Positions 21,849 through 30,550 of a stretch of 34,323 bases of DNA are shown one piece after another. Positions within the stretch are counted from its first letter, which is position 1. Each line of letters begins with the position of its first letter. A program made the position numbers and the translations under genes. Under the pieces are notes generated by a model, which worked only from the letters and a program-made list of their open reading frames with translations, made no database searches and was not told the DNA's origin. Origin of the DNA: CAZVWW01 sp964631265 (GTDB lineage: Bacteria > Thermotogota > Thermotogae > MWEM01); contig CAZVWW010000011.1 in NCBI GenBank assembly GCA_964631265.1, positions 1 to 34,323 of the forward strand, in the 5' to 3' direction.

Positions 21849-23846
21849 ATGATGAAGCTAGGACTGATAGGAAAGCTCAGTGTTATCATAGGGGTTGTTG
21901 TCGGACTTGTTTTTTTAGTCGTCTCTTTTTTTCTCATCAATGCGAATATCAACGCGTTGAACAAAGAGTATCAGAAGAGGGCCGATGTCACAGCATCTTT
22001 TGTGAGAACCACAATTGATAATCAATCACGGATCGCACTGATGGGGGCCTATGTACTTTCGGAAAACGAAGAGATCAAGAAACTCTTTGCCGAAGGCAAA
22101 AGAGAGGCGTTGAAAAACGAGCTGAATGAGATCTACACCGTTCTTTCCGAGGAAATGGATATCTATCAGCTGCATTTTCATCAACCGCCTGCTATCAGTT
22201 TTCTGCGAATGCATAAACCGGAGAAACACAGTGATGATCTCAGTGATGTCAGACCGACCATTGTTGAGACAAACCGGGATGAGGGGTTTATCCTCGGTCT
22301 TGATCAGGGCAGTTACGGGTACGGCATAAGAGGTCTGGTTCCGATGTATTACCAGGGGGAGCATACCGGTTCCCTTGAATTCGGAATGACGTTCGGCGAG
22401 GATTTTCTTGACTATTTAAAGGGGCAGTTCGGAGGCGAATTCTTCTTTTATAACCTTCAAAAAGGGGTTAATCTCGGTGAGAACATAGATTATTACGGTA
22501 CAACAGCGTTCAACGGGGAACTTTCCGAAAAGACTGTTGAGGGAGCATCAACAGAGGAACGGATGTTGAGAGGGGAGGTTGTTCTCGATTTTGACAGAAA
22601 GTCCGGCAAATCCATTGTGAGCATCCCCATTGAGGATTACAGCGGAAAGGTGATCGGTTGTGTAAAAGCAGTCGAAGACACCGATTATTTCCATGAGATC
22701 AACAAAACCATCATCACCTTTATTATTGCAGCCGTCATAATGGTCGCCGTAATAACCTTCACCCTTTATTTCATATTGAAAAGAAGCTTGAAATCGCTCG
22801 AGGTTCTAAAAGAATATGCCAAAGGCAACTTTAAGGCCGAGGGCTCTCATTTAAATGACGATGAACTCGGGCAGGCCGTCAAGGATGTTGGCGAGTTTGT
22901 GAACACAAAACTGAGACCCACTTTTGAAAACATCCAACAATCGGTGGGCAACCTGCAACAGGATGCCACAGAAGTAGCTGACACAGCACAGGAAGGCACA
23001 GCCACAGCAGAGAATTTCAACAACGAATTCTCAACTCTGAGTGAAACCTCAGGTGAGATGCAGAACGATCTTACAGAATCACTGAATTCTGCAGAACAGA
23101 TATTGCAAACAACTGAAGAAGTTGCCAATTCGGCACAAGAACTTGCTTCTGTCTCTAATCAACTCAGTGAAAGTGCAGATAACGGAACCAATGAGATCAG
23201 AAAAGTCGGGTCGGCAATTGAAAACACCGTGGAAACCAATCAAAAAGTAAACGAAAGCATAGAGCTGCTCTTTGAGTCAACCGGCAGGATAAATGAGATA
23301 GCGGATACTGTCACGGCGATTGCGGAACAGACCAATCTGCTTTCCTTGAACGCGGCGATAGAAGCCGCCAGAGCAGGAGAGGCCGGGAAGGGATTCGCCG
23401 TTGTTGCGGACGAGATCAGAAAGCTTGCCGAGGAAAGCAAGAAAGCGGCGGGAGAGATTACCGATCTGCTCACAAAGGTGAACGACACCATCGTTTCCAC
23501 AAAGGAAGAGATGAAGACCTCGAACAAAGAAATGGAAAATACCCAGGTTGCTGCCAGAGAAATGGAGGACGTCTTCTCCGGACTGGTTGACCTGTCAAAG
23601 AAAGTCTCTAAAGATTCAGAAGGACTCGCCTCTGTGGCCCAGGAACAGACGGCCTCCTCCCAGGAAGTCTCTGACATTCTACAGAATTTCCAAAAGGAGA
23701 TGAACAAGTTCCTGGAAAGCATCAAAGACATGAGAACATCCACAATGGAACTTGAGAAGATGAACTCGAAATTAGCGGAAAACTCCGATCGTCTTGATAA
23801 AAACATCGACAAGGTCGCTGATTCGATATCAGGTTTTGACTTTTAA
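21849..23846 (+). CDS. Methyl-accepting chemotaxis protein with dCACHE_3-like sensor
   Basis: 665 residues: transmembrane helix 1 (about 7-29), an extracellular Cache-type sensor to about 285 (with IYQLHFHQPPAISFLRMHKP and GYGIRGLVPMYYQGEHTGSL, which resemble the double-Cache_3 family that senses small ligands), helix 2 (about 288-309), a HAMP domain (KSLEVLKEYAKGNFKAEGSH), and a long methyl-accepting helical hairpin. The tip, AEQTNLLSLNAAIEAARAGE near residue 493, is the CheA/CheW contact site, followed by GKGFAVVADEIRKLAEESKK. No C-terminal CheR-binding pentapeptide is seen. The start is the first of two adjacent ATG codons, after AAAGGG. It is monocistronic and ends at the terminator 23864-23900. 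The ligand is unknown. Confidence 0.95.
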   Translation: MMKLGLIGKLSVIIGVVVGLVFLVVSFFLINANINALNKEYQKRADVTASFVRTTIDNQSRIALMGAYVLSENEEIKKLFAEGKREALKNELNEIYTVLSEEMDIYQLHFHQPPAISFLRMHKPEKHSDDLSDVRPTIVETNRDEGFILGLDQGSYGYGIRGLVPMYYQGEHTGSLEFGMTFGEDFLDYLKGQFGGEFFFYNLQKGVNLGENIDYYGTTAFNGELSEKTVEGASTEERMLRGEVVLDFDRKSGKSIVSIPIEDYSGKVIGCVKAVEDTDYFHEINKTIITFIIAAVIMVAVITFTLYFILKRSLKSLEVLKEYAKGNFKAEGSHLNDDELGQAVKDVGEFVNTKLRPTFENIQQSVGNLQQDATEVADTAQEGTATAENFNNEFSTLSETSGEMQNDLTESLNSAEQILQTTEEVANSAQELASVSNQLSESADNGTNEIRKVGSAIENTVETNQKVNESIELLFESTGRINEIADTVTAIAEQTNLLSLNAAIEAARAGEAGKGFAVVADEIRKLAEESKKAAGEITDLLTKVNDTIVSTKEEMKTSNKEMENTQVAAREMEDVFSGLVDLSKKVSKDSEGLASVAQEQTASSQEVSDILQNFQKEMNKFLESIKDMRTSTMELEKMNSKLAENSDRLDKNIDKVADSISGFDF

Positions 23847-23863
23847 ACCCTGACCTCTAACAA

Positions 23864-23900
23864 AAACGGCCGGGATCCCCCAACAGGATCCCGGCCGTTT
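23864..23900. terminator. Bidirectional intrinsic terminator
   Basis: Arms AAACGGCCGGGATCC (23864-23878) and its exact complement (23886-23900) form a 15-bp G+C-rich stem with a 7-base loop. On the minus strand the stem is followed by TTTTTG, ending the ggt-purH-purB unit; on the plus strand a T-rich TTTCCTTTC follows, ending the chemoreceptor gene. Confidence 0.93.
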
Positions 23901-23910
23901 CCTTTCACCC

Positions 23911-25218
23911 TTATTGTTCTTCATCGTTGAGGTCAAAACGCCCGTAGATAGCTCCAACATTTCTCAGATAATCATCCGGCTTGAATACATCCTGTAAGTC
24001 TTCATCGCTGAGAAATTCCCGGATTTTTTCATGCTTTCTGACTTTTTGAATAAAATCAGTTTTCTCCTTCCAGCACACAAGCGCAGCCTGCTGCACTAGT
24101 TTATAGGCCTCCTCCCGGCTCATTCCCTTGTTGATCAGTGCCAGCATCAAGCGCTGAGAATAGACCAGATTGTAGGAACGCTTGAATTGGTCCCGCATCT
24201 CCTCTTCGTTGACAACGAGCGAATCAAGGACTTTTACGATCTTTTCCAGCATGTAATAAGTCACCATCAACGAATCGGGTATAATCACCCGCTCAACAGA
24301 GGAGTGAGAGATATCCCTCTCATGCCAGAGGGCGATATTCTCATACGAGGCATCCGCATTACTTCTCAAAAGTCTGGATAACCCGCACAACCTCTCTGTG
24401 ATGATGGGGTTCTTTTTATGGGGCATAGCGGATGAACCCCGCTGACCCTTCCTGAAAGGTTCCATAGCCTCCTGAACTTCCGACCGCTGGAGATGACGAA
24501 TCTCAAGAGCGATCCTTTCAATCCCGGCCCCAAGCAGCGCCAGACTGGAAAGCATCTCAGCGTGAATATCCCTGGGAACTACCTGCGTGGAGCACTTGCA
24601 GGCCTTCAGCCCTATCTTGTTGAGAGCCGCTTGCTCTATCTGCGGATCAACGTTGGCGTAATTTCCCACAGCCCCGCTGATCTTGCCTGTGGAAACCGCT
24701 TCAAGTGTTTTTTTCAACCTATCCCGGTTTCTTTGAGCCTCACTCAGATAAGAGAGCCATTTCAAACCGAAAACAGTCGGTTCGGCATGAATGCCATGAG
24801 TTCTGCCCAGTGTGATTGTTTTCCTGTAACGTTGTGCTCCCTTTTTCAGGACCTGGATATACTGCTCAAGCTTGTCGAGAATCAGGTCCATCGACTGCTT
24901 CATACCCAGGGAGAGGGCAGTATCAACTACATCGGAGGAGGTCAGCCCCATATGAAAGAATCTTGCCTCATCCCCCATACTCCCCGTCACTGATTTTATA
25001 AAGGCAATGACGTCATGCCGGACTTCCTCCTCGATTTCAAGGATATTGTCAACATCGATCTTTGCTTTTCTATCTGCTGTCTGATGAGTCCCCGGCGGTG
25101 CTGTTCCTCTCTCTTCAAAGACGTCAATAACCGCCAGCTCCACCTTCAACCATCGTTCGTATTGCGCCTTCAGTGTCCAGATCTCTTTCATCGGGGAAAG
25201 AGCGTACCGTTCTATCAT
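23911..25218 (-). CDS. purB: Adenylosuccinate lyase
   Basis: Fumarase-superfamily enzyme acting twice in purine synthesis: it releases fumarate from SAICAR to give AICAR and from adenylosuccinate to give AMP. 435 residues. Signatures: MGLTSSDVVDTALSLGM (about 90-106), the catalytic-His region LGRTHGIHAEPT (about 135-146) and the superfamily signature GSSAMPHKKNPI (about 261-272). The ATG at 25218 follows AGGAGG by about six bases. The purH stop is 45 bases upstream, so it is read as the last gene of ggt-purH-purB and ends at the strong terminator 23864-23900. Confidence 0.97.
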   Translation of the reverse strand: MIERYALSPMKEIWTLKAQYERWLKVELAVIDVFEERGTAPPGTHQTADRKAKIDVDNILEIEEEVRHDVIAFIKSVTGSMGDEARFFHMGLTSSDVVDTALSLGMKQSMDLILDKLEQYIQVLKKGAQRYRKTITLGRTHGIHAEPTVFGLKWLSYLSEAQRNRDRLKKTLEAVSTGKISGAVGNYANVDPQIEQAALNKIGLKACKCSTQVVPRDIHAEMLSSLALLGAGIERIALEIRHLQRSEVQEAMEPFRKGQRGSSAMPHKKNPIITERLCGLSRLLRSNADASYENIALWHERDISHSSVERVIIPDSLMVTYYMLEKIVKVLDSLVVNEEEMRDQFKRSYNLVYSQRLMLALINKGMSREEAYKLVQQAALVCWKEKTDFIQKVRKHEKIREFLSDEDLQDVFKPDDYLRNVGAIYGRFDLNDEEQ

Positions 25219-25263
25219 TTTGTACCTCCTGTTCGCTTTTCGGCAATGTCTTCTTTTAACCGC

Positions 25264-26778
25264 TCAATGCTTAAAATGTCTGACCCCCGTAAACACCATT
25301 GGAATCTTGTTTTTGTTAGCCTCTTCAACGGAGTCTTTGTCTCGGATGGATCCGCCCGGCTGGACGATGGCCCCGATTTTCGCCTTTGCGGCCTCCATGA
25401 CCACGTCGTTGAACGGGAAGAAGGCATCCGATACAAGCACCGCTCCTTCACTGGTCTTGTGATCCAGATTGGCCCGCTCAATGGCCTGTTTGGCTGCCCA
25501 TATTCTGTTGACCTGGCCGCCGGCGATCCCCAGGGTTCTGTTATCTTTAACGATGATAATGGCATTTGAGATCACGTTCTTGATCGCCTTTAAACCGAAT
25601 GCCATGTCATCGAGCTGTGCTTTTGTTGGTACGGCATTCGTCACCGTCTCAAATGACTCTTCGACATTTTGATCCAGACTCTGAACCAGCATGCCCCCGT
25701 CCACCGAATTGATGGCTCGCCTGCCGGCCGGGGATGTCTCTGCCCGTATCACTCTCAAGCGTTTTTTCTTTTTCAGGACATCGAGTGCTTCTGCGTCAAA
25801 TGCAGGGGCAATGACGACTTCGAGAAACAGCTTTTTCATGGCGAGAGCCGTCTCCCGGTCGACCTTCCTGTTAAACGCCACAATCCCTCCGAAAATCGAA
25901 ACCGGATCGCATTCATAGGCCGACTGATAGGCCTGTGCCGGTGTCTCCCCAAGAGCAACACCACAGGGGCAATGATGTTTCAAGCTCACACAGGCACATT
26001 CCTCAAACGCGTGCACGCTCTTGAAGGCGATGTCCATATCGTTGATGTTGTTGAACGAGAGCTTTTTGCCCTGCACTTGTTCATAACGGCTCATCAATCC
26101 CTTCTCAGAGAGATTTTCATAAAACGCCGCCGTTTGATGGGGGTTCTCTCCGTAACGCAGCTCCATTCCCTTTTTGAGGGGGATGGTCAGGTACTCCGGA
26201 TATTCCTCCTCCAGAAGAAAATTGCTGATAGCGGCATCGTAGGCTGATGTCAGATTGAAAACTTTTCCGGCAAGGTGTTTTCTGGTTGCTTGTGAAACAT
26301 CCCCGCCCCGGTCAAATTCTTCAACCACTCTTTCATAGTCTGCGGGATCTGAAACAACGATCACGTCTCTGTAATTCTTAGCTGCGGAACGCAACATGGT
26401 TGGGCCGCCTATGTCGATGAATTCAATCTTATCCTCAAAGGCAATCGCCCGGTCTACATTCTCCGAAAACGGGTAGAGATTGACCACCACACAATCAATG
26501 GTGCCAATCCCCTCCTCAGCCAGCGTCTTCATGTGGATTGGATTATCGCGTCTGGCCAGAAGACCGCCATGGACATTCGGATGAAGTGTTTTTACCCTGC
26601 CGTCAAGCATCTCTCTGAACCCGGTAATCTCTGAGATGTCTCTGACCGCCAGTCCGTTCTTTTTCAGATACTTCAATGTCCCGCCGGTTGAAATGATCTC
26701 ATAATTGTGTTCGATCAATTTCCCAACCAGCTTTTCAACACCGGTTTTATCATATACACTGATTAATGCCTGTTTCAA
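25264..26778 (-). CDS. purH: Bifunctional AICAR transformylase/IMP cyclohydrolase
   Basis: Catalyses the last two steps of IMP synthesis. 504 residues. The N-terminal cyclohydrolase (MGS-like) domain shows ALISVYDKTGVEKL, ISTGGTLKYLK, GRVKTLHPNVHGGLLARR and VVVNLYPF. The C-terminal transformylase domain starts near 195 with LRYGENPHQTAAFYE and contains the Lys-His pair of SLKHHCPCGVALG (about 263-275) and AAEASG-like later motifs, ending in GGSIRDKDSVEEAN and TGVRHFKH. The start is TTG at 26778, seven bases after GGAGG, with no in-frame ATG nearby. Only 37 bases separate it from ggt upstream, so it is probably co-transcribed with it. Its product IMP feeds the purB reaction. Confidence 0.97.
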   Translation of the reverse strand: MKQALISVYDKTGVEKLVGKLIEHNYEIISTGGTLKYLKKNGLAVRDISEITGFREMLDGRVKTLHPNVHGGLLARRDNPIHMKTLAEEGIGTIDCVVVNLYPFSENVDRAIAFEDKIEFIDIGGPTMLRSAAKNYRDVIVVSDPADYERVVEEFDRGGDVSQATRKHLAGKVFNLTSAYDAAISNFLLEEEYPEYLTIPLKKGMELRYGENPHQTAAFYENLSEKGLMSRYEQVQGKKLSFNNINDMDIAFKSVHAFEECACVSLKHHCPCGVALGETPAQAYQSAYECDPVSIFGGIVAFNRKVDRETALAMKKLFLEVVIAPAFDAEALDVLKKKKRLRVIRAETSPAGRRAINSVDGGMLVQSLDQNVEESFETVTNAVPTKAQLDDMAFGLKAIKNVISNAIIIVKDNRTLGIAGGQVNRIWAAKQAIERANLDHKTSEGAVLVSDAFFPFNDVVMEAAKAKIGAIVQPGGSIRDKDSVEEANKNKIPMVFTGVRHFKH

Positions 26779-26815
26779 AATGACTCCTCCTCACTTTTAC
26801 CGATCGTTTTCGTTA

Positions 26816-28420
26816 TCAATAGGCCGCTATACAGCCGTCCGTCCTCTTTTCAGTTCCACTTATATAAAGCCCCTGATCGTTTCTGAGAATAATCTGACCC
26901 CTGCCGAATAATCCGGAAGTGAGAGAAACCGAGACCTTATGCCCTTTTCTCGATAAAGCCTTAGCCGTTTCGGTGGGGAACTCCTTTTCGATGACGACCT
27001 CTTTATCCTTCATCCACTGCCATCTCGGTGCATCGAGTGCTGCCTGGGGATTGAGATTAAAATCAATCAGGTTTGAAACGACCTGAAGATGCCCCTGAGG
27101 CTGCATAAAGCCTCCCATAACACCAAAGGGACCCACCGGTCTTTCATCTTTGGTGATGAATCCGGGAATGATCGTATGGTAAGGTCTCTTTGACGGTTCC
27201 AGCGAATTAGCATCCCTTTTGTTGAACGAGAAACTATGCCCCCTGTTTTGAAGCCCGATCCCCGTCCCGGGTACGACCAGTCCTGAACCGAATCCCATGT
27301 AATTACTCTGGATAAAGGAAACCATGTTGCCTTCATTATCAGCTGTGGCCAGATAAACCGTTCCTGAGCCTTCCGGACTTCCCGGTTCGGGTTGCAGTGC
27401 ATCTGAGGTTATCTGTCTACGACGGGAGGCGAGATAATCAGCGTCCAGCATCCGATTGTAGTCAAACGCCATCTTCTCCGCTTGAGTGACATAACGCTTT
27501 CCGTCCGAGAAGGCCAGTTTGATGGATTCTATCGAGTTGTGAAAATAGTCGGTATCTCTTCTGTTAATCTCCAACCCGTTTAGTATACCCAGAGCCTCCA
27601 GGGCAACGATCCCCTGCCCGTTAGGCGGAATCTCCAGGATGGTGTACCCTCTGTAATCGATTCCGATGGGCTTAACAAAATCATTTGAAAATGTTTTGAA
27701 GTCTTCTTCTGTGAAATATCCGCCGGTATCATTGGAAAACCGGACGATTTTCTCCATCAGCTCGCCGGAATAAAAGGCCTCAGCGTTGGTATCCGCGATC
27801 TTTCTAATCGTATCAGCGTGTTCAGGTAAAATCATCAACTCACCCGCTGAAGGCGCTTTTCCGTTTTTCAAAAAGGTATCAAACCAGTTTTGAAAGCGAT
27901 CCTCCCGGAGATAATCGCGGTAAATCGCAGCAGCCCTTTGCCAGTTTTCAGAAACTGTCGGCTGAACGGGAAAACCCTTTTCTGCATATTCAACAGCCGG
28001 CTGAGCCACCTCGGAAAGCGAGAGATTTCCAAAACGCTCCACACAAGTTGCCCAGCCTTTCGGTGCACCGGGAACTGTAACGGGCGCCCATCCAAATCTC
28101 GGCATCTGTTTCAATCCCTTTTCCAGCAGAGATTCCACCGAAATACCGGCCGGAGAATAACCACTGGAATTCAGTCCGTGGATTTTACCGTTCCGGGAGA
28201 TAATTGCAAAATTATCACCGCCGATGCCGTTGGATGTCGGCTCGACAACCGTCAGACAGATTGCGGTTGCAACAGCTGCATCCACGGCATTACCGCCCTT
28301 TTTCAGTATATCAAGCCCGGCCTGTGCGGCAAGCGGGTTCGATGTTGCAACAACGCCGTTTTTGGATATCACACAGTTCCTTCTGGAAGAGAAGGGGTAT
28401 TCCAGAGTATTATCATACAC
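26816..28420 (-). CDS. ggt: Gamma-glutamyltransferase, cytoplasmic type
   Basis: N-terminal nucleophile hydrolase family acting on gamma-glutamyl amides such as glutathione. The large-subunit part carries GGNAVDAAVATAICLTVVEP and SNGIGGDNFAII. The autoprocessing site and nucleophile are the Thr of EGSGTVYLATADNEGN (around residue 350), followed by the substrate loop FGSGLVVPGTGIGLQNRGH. No signal peptide is seen, so it should stay in the cytoplasm, like YwrD-type relatives. The GTG at 28420 is six bases after GAGGTG and is preferred; the frame continues to a GTG at 28429 without a ribosome site. It is the first gene of a unit with purH and purB. The true substrate may not be glutathione. Confidence 0.92.
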   Translation of the reverse strand: MYDNTLEYPFSSRRNCVISKNGVVATSNPLAAQAGLDILKKGGNAVDAAVATAICLTVVEPTSNGIGGDNFAIISRNGKIHGLNSSGYSPAGISVESLLEKGLKQMPRFGWAPVTVPGAPKGWATCVERFGNLSLSEVAQPAVEYAEKGFPVQPTVSENWQRAAAIYRDYLREDRFQNWFDTFLKNGKAPSAGELMILPEHADTIRKIADTNAEAFYSGELMEKIVRFSNDTGGYFTEEDFKTFSNDFVKPIGIDYRGYTILEIPPNGQGIVALEALGILNGLEINRRDTDYFHNSIESIKLAFSDGKRYVTQAEKMAFDYNRMLDADYLASRRRQITSDALQPEPGSPEGSGTVYLATADNEGNMVSFIQSNYMGFGSGLVVPGTGIGLQNRGHSFSFNKRDANSLEPSKRPYHTIIPGFITKDERPVGPFGVMGGFMQPQGHLQVVSNLIDFNLNPQAALDAPRWQWMKDKEVVIEKEFPTETAKALSRKGHKVSVSLTSGLFGRGQIILRNDQGLYISGTEKRTDGCIAAY

Positions 28421-28444
28421 AACAATCACCTCATTCGTTTTCTC

Positions 28445-28474
28445 ATTTTACTATGAATTCCTAATTATTTGCAA
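28445..28474 (-). promoter_or_regulatory. Possible promoter for ggt-purH-purB
   Basis: Minus strand: TTGCAA (28469-28474), 18 bases, TAAAAT (28445-28450). Transcription would start near 28438, about 18 bases before the GTG at 28420. It is divergent from the promoter at 28507-28535. Confidence 0.5.
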
Positions 28475-28506
28475 GTAGCACATTATGTATTGTCCATTTT
28501 ATGAAA

Positions 28507-28535
28507 TTTTATTTTTTTGTTTAAAGTGGTATAAT
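28507..28535 (+). promoter_or_regulatory. Promoter of the unknown 266-residue protein
   Basis: An extended, consensus -10, TGGTATAAT (hexamer at 28530-28535), lies 17 bases after a weak -35 TTTTAT (28507-28512). The leader would be about 50 bases. Confidence 0.65.
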
Positions 28536-28592
28536 GGAAATGGACTATTTTAATTTTTTAATCATCTCTTTGGGAAGCAAGGTGATTTAAGA

Positions 28593-29393
28593 ATGAACAT
28601 CGTTAAGATCAAAAACGAGCTGGTAAAGCAGATCGAACTGAAAAAAACAAAGGCAGAGATCTTTGCCAATCTCATCGAAACCTTTGGGATTGAGCATCAA
28701 AACCTGATATCAGAGATAATTCTTTACAATTACGAGGACCTGAAAAACAAGCATAATCCCGAGAATCAAATCAAAAAGGAGTTTATCAGGAGCTTCTTCT
28801 TCTTTAATTCTAAAGACGAGATCAAGAATCATCTGATGAAACAGTTCGGTTCAAAGTATCTGAATACCATTGATGAGATCGTTGAGAACAACTATCAACA
28901 ACTCACCGCAAAAAGAGGGGTTGCAGCAACCGCTCCGGGGGTGGAGAATCATTATGATTATCTCAAATTTCTCTCGCCCGAGGTTAAGACGAAAATCAAC
29001 AGACGATCTCAGGATGATATCAGTCTACAGAAGGAATTATCGTTGGATGAGATGAAGCTGACCGGAATTCTTGAGATCAAAAACAACACCATGCTGATCG
29101 AGGTTTTCTCGTATAACAACAATTTTTACACCACAGCGCTGAATCTTATAGCTGCTGTCAACGGTTTTTTCACCGAACGGTTCACCCTCGTCCTGGCCAA
29201 TGCACTGGGATCGGATTTATACCAGATTCAATCGGAAAACAGCCGGGAGATCTTCCAGAAGATACAACACAGAAAGCTCCTCTTTAACAGCACCGATAAT
29301 GCTTCATATTATCAGAAGCAGGAGAAAGAAATCCTTGAGGTGCTGTACGAATTTTCACCCAACCATATCAAGATGGTCATCAAGGGGACATAA
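28593..29393 (+). CDS. Unknown protein with a tandem 48-residue helical repeat
   Basis: 266 residues; ATG at 28593 with AAGGTGAT seven bases upstream. No membrane helix or signal peptide. Residues 6-53 and 60-107 are two copies of the same unit: aligned without gaps they share 17 of 48 residues, including Ile-Lys-x-Glu at the start, EI and FG in the middle, I-x-EI and NY towards the end. After a short linker with Ala/Gly/Pro, residues 120-266 look like one alpha/beta domain (for example LTGILEIKNNTMLIEVFSYN and YYQKQEKEILEVLYEFSPNH). No known family was recognised. It is a single plus-strand gene, divergent from ggt and convergent with the aminotransferase, whose end is 17 bases away. A cytoplasmic binding or regulatory protein is possible; function unknown. 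Confidence 0.82.
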   Translation: MNIVKIKNELVKQIELKKTKAEIFANLIETFGIEHQNLISEIILYNYEDLKNKHNPENQIKKEFIRSFFFFNSKDEIKNHLMKQFGSKYLNTIDEIVENNYQQLTAKRGVAATAPGVENHYDYLKFLSPEVKTKINRRSQDDISLQKELSLDEMKLTGILEIKNNTMLIEVFSYNNNFYTTALNLIAAVNGFFTERFTLVLANALGSDLYQIQSENSREIFQKIQHRKLLFNSTDNASYYQKQEKEILEVLYEFSPNHIKMVIKGT

Positions 29394-29410
29394 CCCCCGC
29401 ACACTTTCGA

Positions 29411-30550
29411 TTACAGTATTTCTCTCAACCTCCCGGCCATCTCATCCATCTCATGATACTCAACTGTAAATGCCGGCAGTAATCTGATGGTGTTGTTTTT
29501 CAAAACATTGATCAGCAGTCCATTCTTCGAAGCGCTTTCTCTCAAATCCTTTTTATCCGTTTCCAGATCCAGACCAATCATGAGCCCGATCTGCCTGATT
29601 TCCTTTATTCGTCCCTCCAGGGTCTCCATGAGGGTCTCTTTGAAATACCGCCCTTTTTTCTGAATCGTTTTAAGCATACCGGGAATCTTATGGACAATGA
29701 TCTTTCCCCCGGCAATTGAAACCGGATTCGGGGCAAATGTGGAGCCGTGATCCCCGCTTTGAAAGATCTCCTCGGTTCCGTTCAAGAAAACTGTGGCGCC
29801 CAACGGAAGCCCTCCTCCCAAGGGTTTTCCCACCGTGATCATATCAGGATGAAGTGAATAATGCTGATAAGAATAGAACTGCCCGGTTCTGCCGAGTCCC
29901 GCTTGAATCTCATCAGAAATCAAAAGGATATCGTTCTTAAGACAGTAATCATCGATTATGGCAGCAAATGCCTCTGTCATCGGCTGAACACCACCGGAAC
30001 CGAGGACCGGTTCTATGAATATTGCACCAATCTGCTCATCGTATTCATCGATTGTCCTGTTGATGTCCTCTACATCGTTGAATTCCACTCTGATGACGTC
30101 TGCCAACAGGGGTTCAAAGGGCGCTCTGAGATTCTCAAAACCATTAAGGGAGAGAGCACCGAGTGTCCTGCCGTGGAACGATTTGTTAAATGTTATGATC
30201 TTACGTTTCCCGTTGTTTCCCGTTTTCTTTTTAACAGCCTTTAAAGCCGCCTCCACTGCCTCCGTCCCTGAGTTGGTGAAAAATACCTGTCCCGTTCTTC
30301 CCGTCTGTTCAACTAATACCGACGCAACTTCCTCTGCATCATTCTGAACAAAGAAATTGGAGATATGCTCATATCGCTTAATCTGTTTCTCCTGTTCCTT
30401 TATAATCTCCGGATACGAATGACCCAACGCCATCACGCCGATACCCGAATAGGTATCCAGATATTTATTCCCCTGCGTATCGTAGATATAAACACCTTTC
30501 GCCTTTTTCACATTGAAGTCATATTCATTGTAAAGGTTCATTCTGTACAT
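29411..30550 (-). CDS. Class III aminotransferase of the acetylornithine/acetyl-diaminopimelate type
   Basis: PLP enzyme of the ArgD group, 379 residues. Visible: GHSYPEIIKEQEKQI, the phosphate-binding TNSGTEAVEAALKAVKK (about 92-108), FHGRTLGALSLNG, ISDEIQAGLGRTGQFY (Asp of the cofactor site, about 213) and the PLP lysine in TVGKPLGGGLPLGA (about 240). ArgD-like enzymes can use acetylornithine or N-acetyl-LL-diaminopimelate. Its place as the last gene of an operon with dapA, dapB and dapH suggests the second role, transamination after DapH acetylation; this is inference. The ATG at 30550 has AAAGGAG eight bases upstream and overlaps the lysC stop by 13 bases; an ATG three codons in would give an ATGA overlap. 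Confidence 0.9.
   Translation of the reverse strand: MYRMNLYNEYDFNVKKAKGVYIYDTQGNKYLDTYSGIGVMALGHSYPEIIKEQEKQIKRYEHISNFFVQNDAEEVASVLVEQTGRTGQVFFTNSGTEAVEAALKAVKKKTGNNGKRKIITFNKSFHGRTLGALSLNGFENLRAPFEPLLADVIRVEFNDVEDINRTIDEYDEQIGAIFIEPVLGSGGVQPMTEAFAAIIDDYCLKNDILLISDEIQAGLGRTGQFYSYQHYSLHPDMITVGKPLGGGLPLGATVFLNGTEEIFQSGDHGSTFAPNPVSIAGGKIIVHKIPGMLKTIQKKGRYFKETLMETLEGRIKEIRQIGLMIGLDLETDKKDLRESASKNGLLINVLKNNTIRLLPAFTVEYHEMDEMAGRLREIL

Noticed and set aside
29387..29400. GGGG/CCCC hairpin between the convergent genes at 29393 and 29411
   Set aside because: Four-base stem without a T-run; not a credible terminator.
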